Source: Narthecium ossifragum (taxonomy: Eukaryota; Streptophyta; Magnoliopsida; Dioscoreales; Nartheciaceae). Taken from it: 64,000 nt of DNA. A program made the position numbers and the translations under genes. Below the pieces are notes generated by a model that worked only from the letters and a program-made list of their open reading frames with translations, did no database searches and had not been told where the DNA came from. Within the stretch, counting starts at the first letter, position 1, and each line of letters begins with the position of its first letter. The stretch is taken from assembly GCA_963920575.1 (NCBI GenBank), contig OY986964.1, forward strand, positions 16,557,987 to 16,621,986. The letters are read 5' to 3'. Shown here piece by piece: positions 32,831 to 43,765 of the stretch.

Positions 32831-33900
32831 ATCCGCCTTTGTGATTACATGGATGGTATATGTGATTAGATAATGCCTAAGCTTGTAGGCGGCAAAGTAT
32901 AGTTGATGTAGTACTTCTCGGCCAGGGGGTACCTGGTCTCAGCGTCGATGAGGACTCGACTGAGGTGAAAGATGCCCTTTCTTGACCGTCTTCATTATCT
33001 TGAGCTAATAAACAACCGATTGAATCCCTTGTCGACGCGAGATATAACTTTAGGGGAGCTCCTGGTCGACGTTGTAGTAGCACCGGAGGCTTTGTGAGAT
33101 ATCATTTGATTTCATCGAAGGCCTCTTGGTGTTTGTCGTCCTACTGGAATTCTTGACCTTGGCATAGCTTCAACAGGTTAGAGAAAGCTTTTGTCTTCCC
33201 CGCATCATTCGAGTTGAAGCACCGTAGGAAGTTGAGATGGCCCAGAAAGCTCTGAAGCTCTCGCTTGTTCTTGGGAGGTTGTGTCTCGATGATCTCCTTA
33301 GGTTTGTTTTGGTTGATCTCGGCGCCTCTGCTGTGTATGAGGAAACCCAGGAAATTTCATGTGGCTACTCTGAAGGCGCATTTTAGTGGATTTAGTTTTA
33401 GTTGATGCATTCTCATTCTTTGGAACGCGACTCGAAGTGCTTCTAGGTGATCCTCAGATCGTTTCGACTTGACTAGGATGTCATCGATGTAAACCTCGAG
33501 GGACTTCTCAATCTGGTCATGAAAGATGGCGTTCATGGCCCTCTGGTAAGTAGCACTGGTGTTCTTGAGTCTGAAGGGCATCACCACATACTCGAACGTC
33601 CCTATGGCTCCGGGACAGGTGAATGCCATTTTGTGAACGTCCTCGTATGCTACATGGATTTGGTTGTACCTGGAGTACCCATCCATTAGCAAGATCAGTT
33701 CATTTCCCGCGGTGGCATCGACAAGGAGGTCGACTATCGGCATTGGGTATTCATCTTTGGGTGTGGTCATGTTAATGCTTTTGTAGTCGATGCACACCCC
33801 TATCTTCCCATTTTTCTTGGTGACGAGAACTATATTCGATACCTACTCGATGTACCGGGCCGTTCTTATGAACTTCTCCTGTAGTAAGCGCTCAACTTCT
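32831..33900 (-). pseudogene. Reverse transcriptase and first RNase H of the Tat-like element
   Basis: 33797-33357 gives MCIDYKSINMTTPKDEYPMP, LLMDGYSRYNQIHVA, KMAFTCPGAIGTFEYVVMPF, TYQRAMNAIFHD and EVYIDDILVKSK. The YIDD sequence is the RT catalytic motif. 33083-32877 gives the RNase H start LKLYLASTRDSIGCLLAQ, where the normal motif has been altered. Frameshifts separate the pieces. Confidence 0.88.
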
Positions 33901-33959
33901 TCTTTTATTTTGGGTATCTTCTCGGGTGTTAGCCTTCGAGGAGCTTGCTTCATCGGTTT

Positions 33960-34800
33960 CTATCCGGGTTTGATTGGAAGTCTGTGGTCGACTAGATCGC
34001 GACTTAGACTGTGTATCTCATCATAGTCCCACGCAAAGCAGTCTTTGAACTCGTGTAAGAGATTTGAGAAAACCTTCTTCATTTCACAATCCAAAGTTCT
34101 ATTTACATAAGTAACTCGAGGGGCCTCAGGTGTTCTGAGATTAACCTCCTCAAGTTCGTCCGGAGACGTTACATTAGGGAAAGTAGGCAAGCCTAAGTTG
34201 GATGAGACCAACTTAGTGAATACGTGACGGTCGACACTCGAGGGCGTGACTTTAGGGAAAGCAGGGAACCTATGTACATTGATTAGCCTCAACATGCGCT
34301 CAATGTCTTCAGGCGTCTCCTTGGACTCGGGAGCTTCTCTCACGTCGGGGTCTGACTCTGATGGGTCGAGCCCTATAACCTCTGCTCGCGTCGACTCTGA
34401 CTCTATCAGGTCATCCGCTCCCGGGCCTTGTTCGATGAGGTGAGTCTCGAACTTCGAGATGGCGGCCATCACAACCTTGGTAGACTCGGCTGGTGTCATG
34501 ACACTATGCACTTTTGATGGGGGTTTGCCCCTTGCGGGCGAGGCTTGGGTATCCTCGAGCCCTTCCCTTGATGGACAGAGGCTACTCATGGGCCGTTGAC
34601 GGTTCATCTCCGCCATCCCTCACTTGTTTCACTCCAGGGTCCTTGGAGATGACACCTTGCTCAAGATCCTCCCATGCCGACGCCACGTCCTCCGAGTTGA
34701 GGTCTTCCTCCTTGCGGGTGAAGCGCCCTCAGTACATCTCCACTTGGTCGGAGTTCTCCACGGCCTCGATGTAGTTGGAGTGAACCATGAGTGGTTGTCG
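33960..34800 (-). pseudogene. N-terminal pol linker of the Tat-like element (protease to RT)
   Basis: 34616-33960 is open for 218 codons. Its C-terminal half (MKKVFSNLLHEFKDCFAWDY, DLVDHRLPIKPG) is the well-known segment just upstream of RT in Tat/Ogre-type pol. The Glu/Ser/Pro-rich N-terminal half and the part from 34800 (ENSDQVEMY, one stop) are linker. No DTG/DSG protease motif remains, and the sequence stops matching pol near 34810, close to the LTR remnant. Confidence 0.75.
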
Positions 34801-34886
34801 GTATGCATGCACAATTTCCAGATGATTTTTATTCCAGAGTATTAGTAGTTGATGGAGTGACGATGGGACACATGCGTGGGTTTGTA

Positions 34887-35461
34887 TGTGACGGTTCCAC
34901 TAACCTCGTCGCTGATTCGCCCACATGTCGAACCCTACGGGCTTGTTTGGTTGAGGGATAAGGAATCCTTATCCCGGGTTAAGCCCATTTTATCCCTGCA
35001 TTATAGCCAAACACCATCTGATCCTCATTTCTATCCCCACTTTTATCCCCATTCATATCTCCATTTTATCCCTACTTTATCCCTACTTTTCAACCATTAC
35101 TACATTTTCTCTTTTTTTCAACCAATCACATCAATTTTATTCCTACTTTTTCACTTTTCAACCAATCATTATTTCATTATCCCTACTTTTCAACCAATCA
35201 CATCAACTTTATCCATACTTTTTCAACCAAATATATTACTAATTTATCACTATTTTTCAACAAAATACCATACATATCCCACTACTTATCCCAGGTTACT
35301 AATCCCTATCTCCTCTAATCCCGGGATAGACTATCCCGCAACCAAACGCACCCGTAAGGTATCGTGGGTACGATGATTGAGGCTCGATGGATGGGCGCTG
35401 CGTTTTTGCCTCAACGATGGATATCCGTCGGCCGATACTTGAGTATTTTTTCTCGGTAACA
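34887..35461 (-). mobile_element. 5' LTR remnant of the Tat-like element, containing a MITE
   Basis: It matches 25208-25369 on both sides of a 417-bp insertion (for example cgctgattcgcccacatgtcg and gatggatatccg...cttgagtatttt). The R/U5 side is missing, apparently lost with gag and protease. Confidence 0.75.
34938..35354. mobile_element. MITE inside the LTR
   Basis: It starts CGGGCTTGTTTGGTTG and ends CAACCAAACGCACCCG, giving 16-bp inverted repeats with three mismatches. TA on both sides (34936-34937 and 35355-35356) may be part of a longer duplication. The other LTR of this element (25208-25369) lacks it, which confirms the insertion. The ends resemble Tourist/Harbinger-type MITEs. The body is CTTTTCAACCA/ATCCC-rich and non-coding. 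Confidence 0.82.
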
Positions 35462-35799
35462 ATTAGATATAAGGGGCATTAGATATAAGGGGAAAAAATG
35501 ACGGAATAAAGAGTTCATTTTTAATTTTCTATCCTACTCCTTTCCTTAGCATAAAGACAGTTTTTTTGCAAAACTAATTTATCAAAAAATTTAAGCTGAT
35601 GTTAGAGAGTTGAATCATTTACTCAGATTACTCCAAAAATCTCAAAATTGTGTTAGATTATACTTTTAGAATACGTTCTGATTCAAAAATTGTTATAAGT
35701 TTCATTATATTTTTGAAAATTAAGTCTTTAGATTTAGCTTCGAAGGAGCAAATGTCCTTCCAACCATTCTACTAATCCAAGATTTATCCTCATACAAGA
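35462..35799. other. AT-rich spacer
   Basis: No gene or repeat was recognised between the Tat-like element and the next solo LTR. Confidence 0.6.
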
Positions 35800-38118
35800 T
35801 GTCGCGCCCCGACCCGTGAAAGCCCAACCGGGCCGGGTGACGCGAACCGGAACCTAACTAAATGCGGAAATAATGGCGATGGGTTCCCTCTAACTTACTG
35901 GTTTCATTAAACAGTTCATAAGCACCCCTGAATAATACAATAATTTCAAACCTCAACATAAATAACATAATAATCCAAAACCTCAAAGGGGTTACAACAG
36001 TTTATACATCATACTCCCGTAGGAGACTAACTATAACAAAAGTGTAGAATGTGATCACCGATCCTCATACACCGCCAGACGCCGCCGCGCCACAAAACAC
36101 CTGCCCGGTAGGGGATACTGAAGAAGAGCTGGCGCCTGCACCTGCAAAACGCAACCCGGGTAGGAGTGAGCATAAAGCTCAGTAGGGTTCTACACTACGA
36201 CACACAGAAGGAAAGGGAACACAAGAGTGTCGCCCTCAAGTAAGACCTGGGTGTACACAGGGGGCCCATAACCCCACCGCGTGTCCCTGAGGCCCACGAA
36301 CATGGTCGCACTCAGTAGCAGGAAACAACACTGCTGGCCCACAAGCAGGGAACGACACTGCAGGCGGGAAAAAGTACCGCAAAGTAGTCAACCTCTCTAC
36401 TCAAGGGTCAACACAGTGGAACACGGGCTACACCTCAGCATCTGACTTAAGGCCGACACGACCTCTATAATCATCAAGCAACATGTGTACCAGTCATCTA
36501 AGCCTATCATCAAGTTTGACTGGACACCACAATTCGAACCTGGACCAAGCTACCCAACCCCGGTCCTAGGGCTAAATCCGAGCTTCCAGCCTCGGGATGG
36601 CGACTCACAGATCACCCACGTCCTAACCATGCAACTAATGCATAATAGAGAATGCATACTATGAACATACACAAGTAAGAGAAATAGGCATGCAACAGTA
36701 TGACAAGGCAGCATACAAGTCCAACTGGATCGCTGCAGTGGTACTACCAACCGTTGCCAGCCGATCCGCAGCGGGTCCCGACATTACGACGGTACCACGA
36801 CCGTCAACCGCGAACTCCTGCAACGGGAAGCAACCCCGAAAATCTCGATGAACAGTAAAAATATAATATTATATGTTTGAACATATAATATTATATAAAA
36901 CACCAAAAATTCTCTACATAGCAGCTAGTTGACCCCGTCGATCCGACATCTAAACGACGTCGGATTCAAGATCCAACTTAGACTTTAGTAGATCAATATG
37001 CCGGGATCAATATATCCAAAATCTAGAAATATCCAACGATTGGATTAACGGAAAAACACTAATCAAAACCTCTAATCAAAAGTAATTTACCATTGCTTGC
37101 TGCAACGCAGCCCACCAGTGTGCAAATCATAGCAAATCGTAGAAAAATTAGAAAATTATGAAATCAGTTGGGTTTGAGAGTAGATTCAAAGATCTACAAC
37201 TCTTATGTTCATCACAACCCAAGCCCATGCACGTACTAGTCGAAAAACTCGCCGCAAATCGGCTGTTCTTCAAGAACAACAGAAACCGGAAAATCCGAGA
37301 TTAAACATGCATAAATTCTACTAAAATCTCAACCAAAGTTCATAAAACTTAAACCAAAAATTATACTAAGAAACATGCATCCAACAACACAAATACAGCA
37401 AGATCTAACGGCTAAATTAAGAGAAACCCATTAAACAACTCTCGTAGGTAGAAAACCTACCGGAAACGCTAATCCTCGGCTGATTCCCCGCTAAACGGCC
37501 GCTAACCAAGCAACTAAACCATGCCAGGGATCTTCCTCACGCCGCCACGGATCCAACAAGCTTTGGAACACCCAAAATGGTGGGCGGAGGAGGGAGAGCG
37601 AAGAAGAAGAAAGGGGGCTGCCGAAAGAAAAACAGAGTAAGCAGAGCTTGCGGGAAGAAGAAAGAAGAAAGAAGGAAGAAGAAGGAGAAAGAGAAGAGGA
37701 AGAGAAGAGGAAGAAGAAGGAAGGGGAAGGCCGGGGAAGGAGGGGAAAAGGGGAAGGAGAGGAGAGGAAGTCCTCTCTTCTCCTGACAATGGACGGCGAC
37801 GGCCACGACGGCTGTCCTCTTCAAGCTTAACTGCCAGGACTTTCTGGCACAGAGGGATCGATCCCTTCCCAAGGAAGATCGATCCCCTTGCCCAGAAAGA
37901 CAAACTTGGGCTAAATACAAGCCCAAGCTCGGATCTTCCGATCCCGGGTTCACCTAACCATTCTAATCAAACACTAACACAAACAATGTCAGTGTGTATA
38001 TTCGCGGGTGTGAAACAAACCGACAATGCGCAATTTATTAAATTGCCCTTGTGATCCACAACGAGCCACGGGCCCGACCCAGACGGTCGACCCAGGAATG
38101 GAGGGACAGGTCCTCACA
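35800..38118 (-). mobile_element. Solo LTR, family D, with perfect target duplication
   Basis: On the minus strand it starts TGTGAGGACCTGTCCCTCC (38118) and ends GTCGGGGCGCGACA (35800), 2.32 kb, with CAAGA on both sides (35795-35799 and 38119-38123). It closely matches the LTR at 22072-24678 over the 3' part, but only one GATCGATC pair remains on the upstream side (37855-37890) and the downstream array is absent. Confidence 0.94.
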
Positions 38119-38571
38119 CAAGAGGTTCCCAACCAACACAGGCATCCATACCTCATGCAGAGGTCCAAATCTCCAATGACTTATGATGTAGTGATGAAGA
38201 ATATAAATCTCAAGAGTTCGAATGCTTGATGTCATCCGAGCTGTGAAAATATAAATACATGAACTCAGCCTTTCCTATCAGATTTATATAATTGTCTCTA
38301 TTATAAAAGATAACTCCACAAAATTTATGAGAAGACAATAATTACATCCATAGACCTTTATATTATTATAGGGATTTTTGCGTTCTGATACCATGCACTT
38401 TTCCAAAAATACATTTTGGTACCACCAGGTTTGGGATTTACAATTTGATACCACCAAATTATAAACTAAGTAAAATTTACTTCCGACCCTCAACTCTGTT
38501 AGTATAAGTAGATGAGAAACCGCTCACGTGCGCGCACGTGAGCGGTTTTGCACCCATTTCCTACCACAAAG

Positions 38572-38991
38572 GTGGTATTCTCCACGAGTTCCTCGCAGGC
38601 GACTGAGCCGACGTGGCTCGGCTCGGCGGCGTCACCGAGACGTGGGTCGGGGATGACCACAAGGTTCGTGGGGTCTCTGGCGGCGAGCGGCTGTGGGTGT
38701 TGATAGGGGTCGATGTGGTGTACGACCCGCGAGTGCCGATTCTCGACGAAACCACGTCGGCGCTCTAGATCATCGACTTGCTCAAGGGCATGGCAAAGAA
38801 CCGTGGCCCCACCGTTGTCCTTAGCATCCATCAGCCAGGCTACAACATAGTCGAGCTCTTCAACTCCGTCCTCCTCCTCGCCGATGGCCGTCCTGCACCA
38901 CGACACCGTCGAGCAGCTCCACCGCCACCTCACCGTTGTCGCCCTCAACCCCCAAGACCAATATCCTCTATTTTTCTCTTTCGTGCTTGTC
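38572..38991 (+). pseudogene. Captured ABCG (WBC-type) transporter nucleotide-binding domain fragment
   Basis: The plus-strand frame reads HKVRGVSGGERLWVLIGVD (ABC signature; the usual form is VSGGERRRVSIG), DPRVPILDETTSAL (Walker B region; the family has LDEPTSGLD) and VVLSIHQPGYNIVELFNSVL (H-loop region). Then, after a frameshift near 38880, VLHHDTVEQLHRHL and VALNPQDQ follow. Two in-frame stops (about 38605 and 38767) and altered catalytic residues make it non-functional as an ATPase. It is part of the Pack-MULE, not a resident gene. Confidence 0.85.
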
Positions 38992-39123
38992 CTCACTGGT
39001 GAGTGTGGAGTGTTCTTCTTTCTTCTCCGCTGCTTCTCCTCTGTTTTTCTCTTCTTCTTTTTTTCCCCTTCTCTGTTTCCTTTCTCCTTCCCCAGGCATA
39101 CCTCTCCCCTACTTCTTTCTTCT

Positions 39124-39391
39124 CCGAACTCCGTCGGTGTTGGTAGAGGCGGCGGAGTGGAGAACGGCATCAAGAAACCTGAGCTTCGGCGATTCGCGTC
39201 CGAGTCCAGGGCTTCAAGTAATCTCTCGCGCTACCGCTTCTTGGATTCGCTTCCACCTCTGATCTCGTCAGCGGTCACCCAGCATCGTAGTGAGGCTCAT
39301 GGGCCTCGACGCCTTGCCGAACTCCGATGATGTTGGTGGAGGTGGCGGATTGGAGAACGGTGTCAAGAAATCTGAAATTCGGCGATCCGGA
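39124..39391 (+). repeat. Internal ~75-bp direct duplication in the Pack-MULE
   Basis: The block starting CCGAACTCCG...GGTGTTGGT, then GGCGGA.TGGAGAACGG and ending TTCGGCGAT, is present at about 39124-39197 and 39316-39391 with scattered differences. Confidence 0.75.
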
Positions 39392-40219
39392 TGAACACCT
39401 TCACGGAGGAGGTGAGGGGTGGCGGCGGCGCTAGCCGGACGGCGGTGAGGCCACGCGGTAGGGACGGTCGCGGGCGGCGGCTTGGAGGCCAGCGCCGATG
39501 CCGAGCTCCGGTGAGGAGCGGGGGCGAGGGAGAGAGAGAGACCAGGGGAAAAAGGAGAGAGTGGAGAAAAACACGTGTCGTAGGAGATGCCACGACACGT
39601 GGTTATGTGGATTGATGGTAGTCACGTGCGTATCACGTGATCAGTTTACCGTCATCCCACATAATGTCGTTGGGGAGCTTGAACCACTTTGCCATGTTAT
39701 TATAACTTGGTGGTATCAAATTACAAATTCCAAACTCGGTGGTACTAAAATACATTTATGAGAAAGTACATGTTACGTGGTACCTGGTATCGGAACGTAA
39801 AAATCCCATTCTTATATTTGTTGATAGATTTGGTGCTACGGTTAATAGTACTAGCTAGAAACAAGAGCAGGGACGCAACACCGATGAGATGAGATAAGGA
39901 TGACATAATGCTAGTATGAAAAGGGAACCCTTTGCAGCCTTGTTGGAATGCTGGGGAACACCCTCCTCTCCTTTTGCCGATTCCCTCTGCTCTCTTTCCC
40001 TTTTATCTCTCAATATCTCTCTCTAGCTAGAAATGAACGGAGAGTTGGGTTGATTGAAATTATTGGACAAAGACACTTGACATTTATTATCTCGAGACTC
40101 GTTGTCGTGTTGAGAATTGAGATTGGAATTTGCAGAAAACTCCAACGGCCAACCTCTCCAGTCTCTGCATTAAAACATAGGGTTTAATATCATAAAACTG
40201 TTTTAAAGAATTTAATAAA

Positions 40220-40247
40220 CTAGTATTCACCCGTGCCACTGGCACGG
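40220..40247 (-). mobile_element. Helitron-type 3' terminus (minus strand)
   Basis: Read on the minus strand: hairpin CCGTGCCAGTGGCACGG (7-bp stem, 3-nt loop), 7 nt, then CTAG followed by host T. Hairpin plus CTRR|T is the canonical Helitron 3' end. The 5' TC end, expected to the right, was not located. A decayed relative is at 62132. Confidence 0.65.
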
Positions 40248-40344
40248 TTTTTATTTTCCATGGTTTTTTTATTTTTTTCTTTTTTTGTTAAATGCTTACT
40301 GCTAGTGGGAATGATATATATTATTTTCCCTCATACTGATTCGA

Positions 40345-40523
40345 GGGAGTTTTTACGTGATACTTCATGATACTCAGAGGCGGACCCAGCCTCTCGAGTA
40401 AGGGGGCCTGAGGGAGGAAGGGTAAAGGCGGCAGGGCCTCAAGGGGGGGCCAGGGGCATTGGGGTGGGGGGTGTGGGGGAGCGGGGCCCACGGGAGTTTT
40501 TACGTGATACTTCATGATACTCA
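40345..40523 (+). repeat. 32-bp perfect direct repeat flanking a G-rich block
   Basis: The same 32 bases (starting GGGAGTTTTTACGTGATACT) are at 40345-40376 and 40492-40523. Between them is a G-rich segment starting GAGGCGGACCCAGCC, which looks like a hAT-type end. Confidence 0.85.
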
Positions 40524-42606
40524 AGGCCCCCCTGGTTTGTGAATAGGTCCACCCTGATGATACTAAGAGTAATCTCATTCAACTTTAAATGTTTAAGTTG
40601 ATTATTAGTGTAACTGTTAAATCTCCATAAACTGTAGAGCAAGTTTAGAAATGATATTACCGAACCACTCCACTTGTATAATAAAAAGAGTAAACTTTAA
40701 CATACCAAATAATAAAAAAACTGGTGAATTCAAAATGAACAAAATAAACTTCCGATAGTAGTTAGTTGAGAACAAAGGTAGTAATATTGTATTCATTAAT
40801 TCCTTTGTTTTTCAAAAAAATTCAGCAAAACCTCCCCTCTACGAAGAGCTAAATTAGACAATTCTACAACAAAAATCAACTACAAAAATTAATTCAGTTA
40901 AAAAGGGCGAACATTGTCCTCAGGGCAAATCTTAACCTTGTCCCCACAAAGCACACAAACCACGCAACATAAACACATACAACTAAATGATACTGCACTT
41001 GCTAGTAACACACCTACCATACACCATCATTTACAAAGAAAATATATACATTGAAGCCAATTGAGAAAATACAGGTTCTTACTCTGCAGCTTAATTAGTT
41101 GAGCATCCTTTTTTGTGAAGAAAGGATAAGCACACCAGTTTGCTCACAGGCTTTGTTGCAAACCTATTTGGCAGCTCTTGTATATTTGATTTAATCAGTT
41201 CCTTCTAGTTCCCTTTGGCCTTTCTTGCTAATCGTTTTCTTTTTCAGGAACCTACATAATAAATAGTGATGTCAAACCAATTATTACCAAGATATAGCAA
41301 AAGTCAATTTGGTTCTCAAGAAGACAAAACCCTATTAATCTTTCAGATAAAGTCCTCATTTTCTGATGATCGAGAAATATATATACCTACATCATCCTTG
41401 CATGCACAATCCACTAAGATAAACATCCACATAAAACGTAATAAATGTCTGCTGCAGAAATTGTTAAAAGGATTAACTAAATCAACACTACTATAACTGC
41501 CTTCAAGTTCTAGTACTCACCTGGTTTAATTGCAGCCAGTCAATTTATGTCTTTTCATATCCAGTATACCCCTATTTTTTTTTTTAAATTATCAATTATT
41601 GAAAAGAATATTTTTGACAAAAAAAAAATATTGAGAAGGAGAAGAGCAGCCTTGGTTCTGTAATGATGTCAGATCAGTTGAAGAGTGATAGGATTTTGGT
41701 TCTTTGAATGAGCTCGACCTTATGTTAGCTACTATCAAGTTCGCATATTTGCAACCTTGGTTTTGTACTTCTGTGTATGACACGCTTTCTTGCAAGTCGA
41801 TTAGTCGCGGAGGGCGGAAAGGACACCCCAAATTTTCTGAGCTGAAGGAAATTGACACAGAGGTTCGCTATTACCTGCAGTGCTTTCCTAAGCATGATTT
41901 AGATAGTCTAATCAATAATCATTAATGAGAACATTTGTTTTGTTGTTATGCAGACTTTTGCATAGCCTGAATAGGAAGGAGATGAAGGCGGAGTGGAGGA
42001 GGAAGCGGGGAGATTGAGGAGGGGGAGGCCGGGATTCAATCAATTTGTGTTGAGCATATATCGCAACGTTGTGCCGAATTCGATTAAATATTCATAAACT
42101 TAATTCGATTCACAGGTTGTGGGATGCCGAATTCAATATTCATGAACTTAATTCGATTAAATCATCTCATCAAACTCAAGTTGCATTAATCTATATATCA
42201 AGAGTTCTTCTTAATAAGAGGTGATGAAAGCCAACAGTCGCCAAAGAGATGAATTCCATATATAGAGTTGAATATTATTACAACACACTCTCAGCTGTCA
42301 TGAGTGGACTCAAAGTTCCTCCTAATCATTGAGTTCCAACAAATGAAACATCCATTTAAGAAGATATGAATTGTATACATATAATATATTGCCATGAACT
42401 ATAAAGGAAGCAAAGAGAATAATGCAGAGAATATGGTCATATATGCAGCAGACAAAGGTTCTTAAAGCTATATATTGAAACACACCACCAGATCTGTCCA
42501 TGAACAAAAGTACAATTAACCAATAATCCAAAGCAGGGGAGCCTTGGATATATAGATTTATCACACAACAAATTTTAAGAGATTGAGCCACGCTATATAT
42601 GTTTAG

Positions 42607-42977
42607 CTACATATTGACATCTAATAGCTGGAGCAACCTAATTGTTTCTATGGATTGCACTTCGGTTGGCGTCCTTGCAACAGATAATTCCTGAGATACA
42701 TCATGCATTGTAGGACAGGCCTCTGGATTTTTATCAAGCAATGTAGTGCTAGCTTGACCAAGTTTATTATTTCACCAGCAACTTGAGGAGCTGTAGGAAT
42801 TGGAATACGTTGATCCAGTACATCCTTCAACAAAGTGTCTTCATTGATGTTTGTCGCTGGATCAGAAGCTAAAATGTCGCCCGAGTGTACTCCAATTGCC
42901 ACCTCAAGCATCACAACTCCAAAACTGTATACGTCACATTTCTCATTGACTCCCATTGTGTAAGCAAGCTCTGCCAT
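42607..42977 (-). pseudogene. LRR receptor-like kinase C-terminal fragment (MIK2-like), frameshifted
   Basis: The minus-strand translation gives [20 protein letters not shown] (kinase subdomain IX region), [14 protein letters not shown] and [10 protein letters not shown] one-base deletion near 42735 then shifts the frame; the other frame continues [20 protein letters not shown] and ends DVNM followed by a stop at 42607. Only the last quarter of a kinase domain exists. The upstream edge (42977) abuts unrelated sequence carrying myosin-like fragments. It is a fragment, not a working receptor. Confidence 0.85.
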
Positions 42978-43010
42978 GGAACAAAATGAGGGGAAAAAAA
43001 GAAGAAGATA

Positions 43011-43076
43011 TGAGATCGACGACCTCGGCTTCCACCCAGGCCGAGTCCTTGTCCTCCAGCCACACCATGGAGCCCT
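43011..43076 (-). pseudogene. Myosin-like N-terminal fragment, copy 1
   Basis: The minus strand encodes [20 protein letters not shown], which resembles the SH3-like start of plant class XI myosins (xVWVEDxDxAWxxAEV). These 66 bp are identical to 43241-43306, but the flanks differ. It is a duplicated exon piece without start, motor domain or context. Confidence 0.6.
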
Positions 43077-43240
43077 CCATGATCCGCATCAGGATCTCTT
43101 GGAAGCAATTTCCCAGCGAAGTTGTGATCTTCAAGAATCACCCATCAGAACAATCAGGAATGTGAATAAATGCAACTCGATCAAAAAAAAAAAAATTCCA
43201 GAAGTCTACCTTTTTCCCCGCTCCATGGCGTTCTTGTCTC

Positions 43241-43306
43241 TGAGATCGACGACCTCGGCTTCCACCCAGGCCGAGTCCTTGTCCTCCAGCCACACCATGG
43301 AGCCCT
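43241..43306 (-). pseudogene. Myosin-like N-terminal fragment, copy 2
   Basis: The same 66 bp as 43011-43076, here preceded (minus strand) by VPKMGFRK and followed by RDKNAMERGKKVDFW. This copy therefore keeps more of the original exon context. Upstream on the minus strand (43320-43660) lies CT-rich sequence that could be the old 5' region. Confidence 0.6.
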
Positions 43307-43679
43307 TTCGGAAGCCCATCTTGGGAACCTGCGACCAGGAACCGCATAAACAATGGAAACCCTCTAAATTAGAGGATACGGAAGAGGGGAAGAAGCGGCC
43401 TCGAAACCCTAGAAATGGGAGAGTGGAGGGAGAGAAAGATGGGCTTCTTGCGCACCTGCACCCAGAGCGTACTCTTTCCCGCCCTGACAGATGGAGACTG
43501 TGGGAGACACGACATGGCAGAAAAGAGGGGCTCTTGCAAATCTCAGGAGGTTGGCGAGGAAGTTCGGGACGGCGTTCTGGCGAGAGGTTGACTGAGCGAG
43601 CGCCGGGAAGAGGGAGGACGACGGCAGCTCGGAGAAGGGGCGGAGGAAGGTACCCTGGGGGATGAGAAGCGAGAGATCG

Positions 43680-43765
43680 GCTGGTGGCGAGAGGGGAAGG
43701 AGGGATATCGGGGAAAGCTTGGTTGGTGGCGAGAGGGGAAGGAGGGATATCGGGGAAAATATCGG
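43680..43765 (+). repeat. Two-copy tandem repeat of about 43 bp
   Basis: TGGTGGCGAGAGGGGAAGGA plus GGGATATCGGGGAAA occurs at 43681-43715 and again at 43725-43760. A partial third ATATCGGGGA follows, and then short CTATCTTATAA repeats to 43835. Confidence 0.8.

Larger units (their letters stand above)
25208..35461 (-). mobile_element. Tat-like Ty3/gypsy retrotransposon (minus), with antisense ORF region and nested insertions
   Basis: The minus-strand order is: 5' LTR remnant (35461-34887), pol with RT, RNase H, a second (archaeal-type) RNase H and integrase (34616-30881), an antisense plus-strand coding region (25570-30811), polypurine tract (25385) and 3' LTR (25369 leftwards). Gag and protease are missing: the pol begins only about 270 bp from the LTR remnant, so a large 5' deletion joined the two. 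Two RNase H domains and an antisense extra ORF before the 3' LTR are known marks of the Tat lineage. Possible duplicated flank bases TTAG(A) are at 25203-25207 and 35463-35467, one base out of register. Confidence 0.78.
38371..39807. mobile_element. Pack-MULE carrying an ABCG transporter gene fragment
   Basis: The terminal inverted repeats are about 105 bp long. The left end GGGATTTTTGCGTTCTGATA mirrors the right end, which reads GGGATTTTTACGTTCCGATA on the minus strand. The match continues through TTTGATACCACCAA(A/G)TTATAA with two small gaps. The 9-bp flanks are ATTATTATA (38362-38370) and ATTCTTATA (39808-39816), identical at 8 of 9 positions. Long TIRs and 9-bp duplications define Mutator-like elements. 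No transposase is present, and the interior contains a recognisable host gene piece (38572-38991), so this is a Pack-MULE. Confidence 0.93.
39817..42600. other. Intergenic region, mostly featureless
   Basis: AT-rich, with no supported gene. It holds a Helitron-type end at 40220, a 32-bp direct repeat at 40345/40492 and a small duplication (GAATTC...CTTAATTCGATT, 42074-42112 and 42127-42160). A 73-codon open frame at 41704-41925 has no recognised family. Confidence 0.5.

Noticed and set aside
38499..39173. A 224-codon minus-strand open frame
   Set aside because: It runs antisense to the ABCG fragment and across the Pack-MULE terminal repeat. Openness reflects composition; no domain is seen.
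42648..42977. A functional receptor kinase
   Set aside because: Only the last part of the kinase domain is present, and a one-base deletion shifts the frame near 42735.
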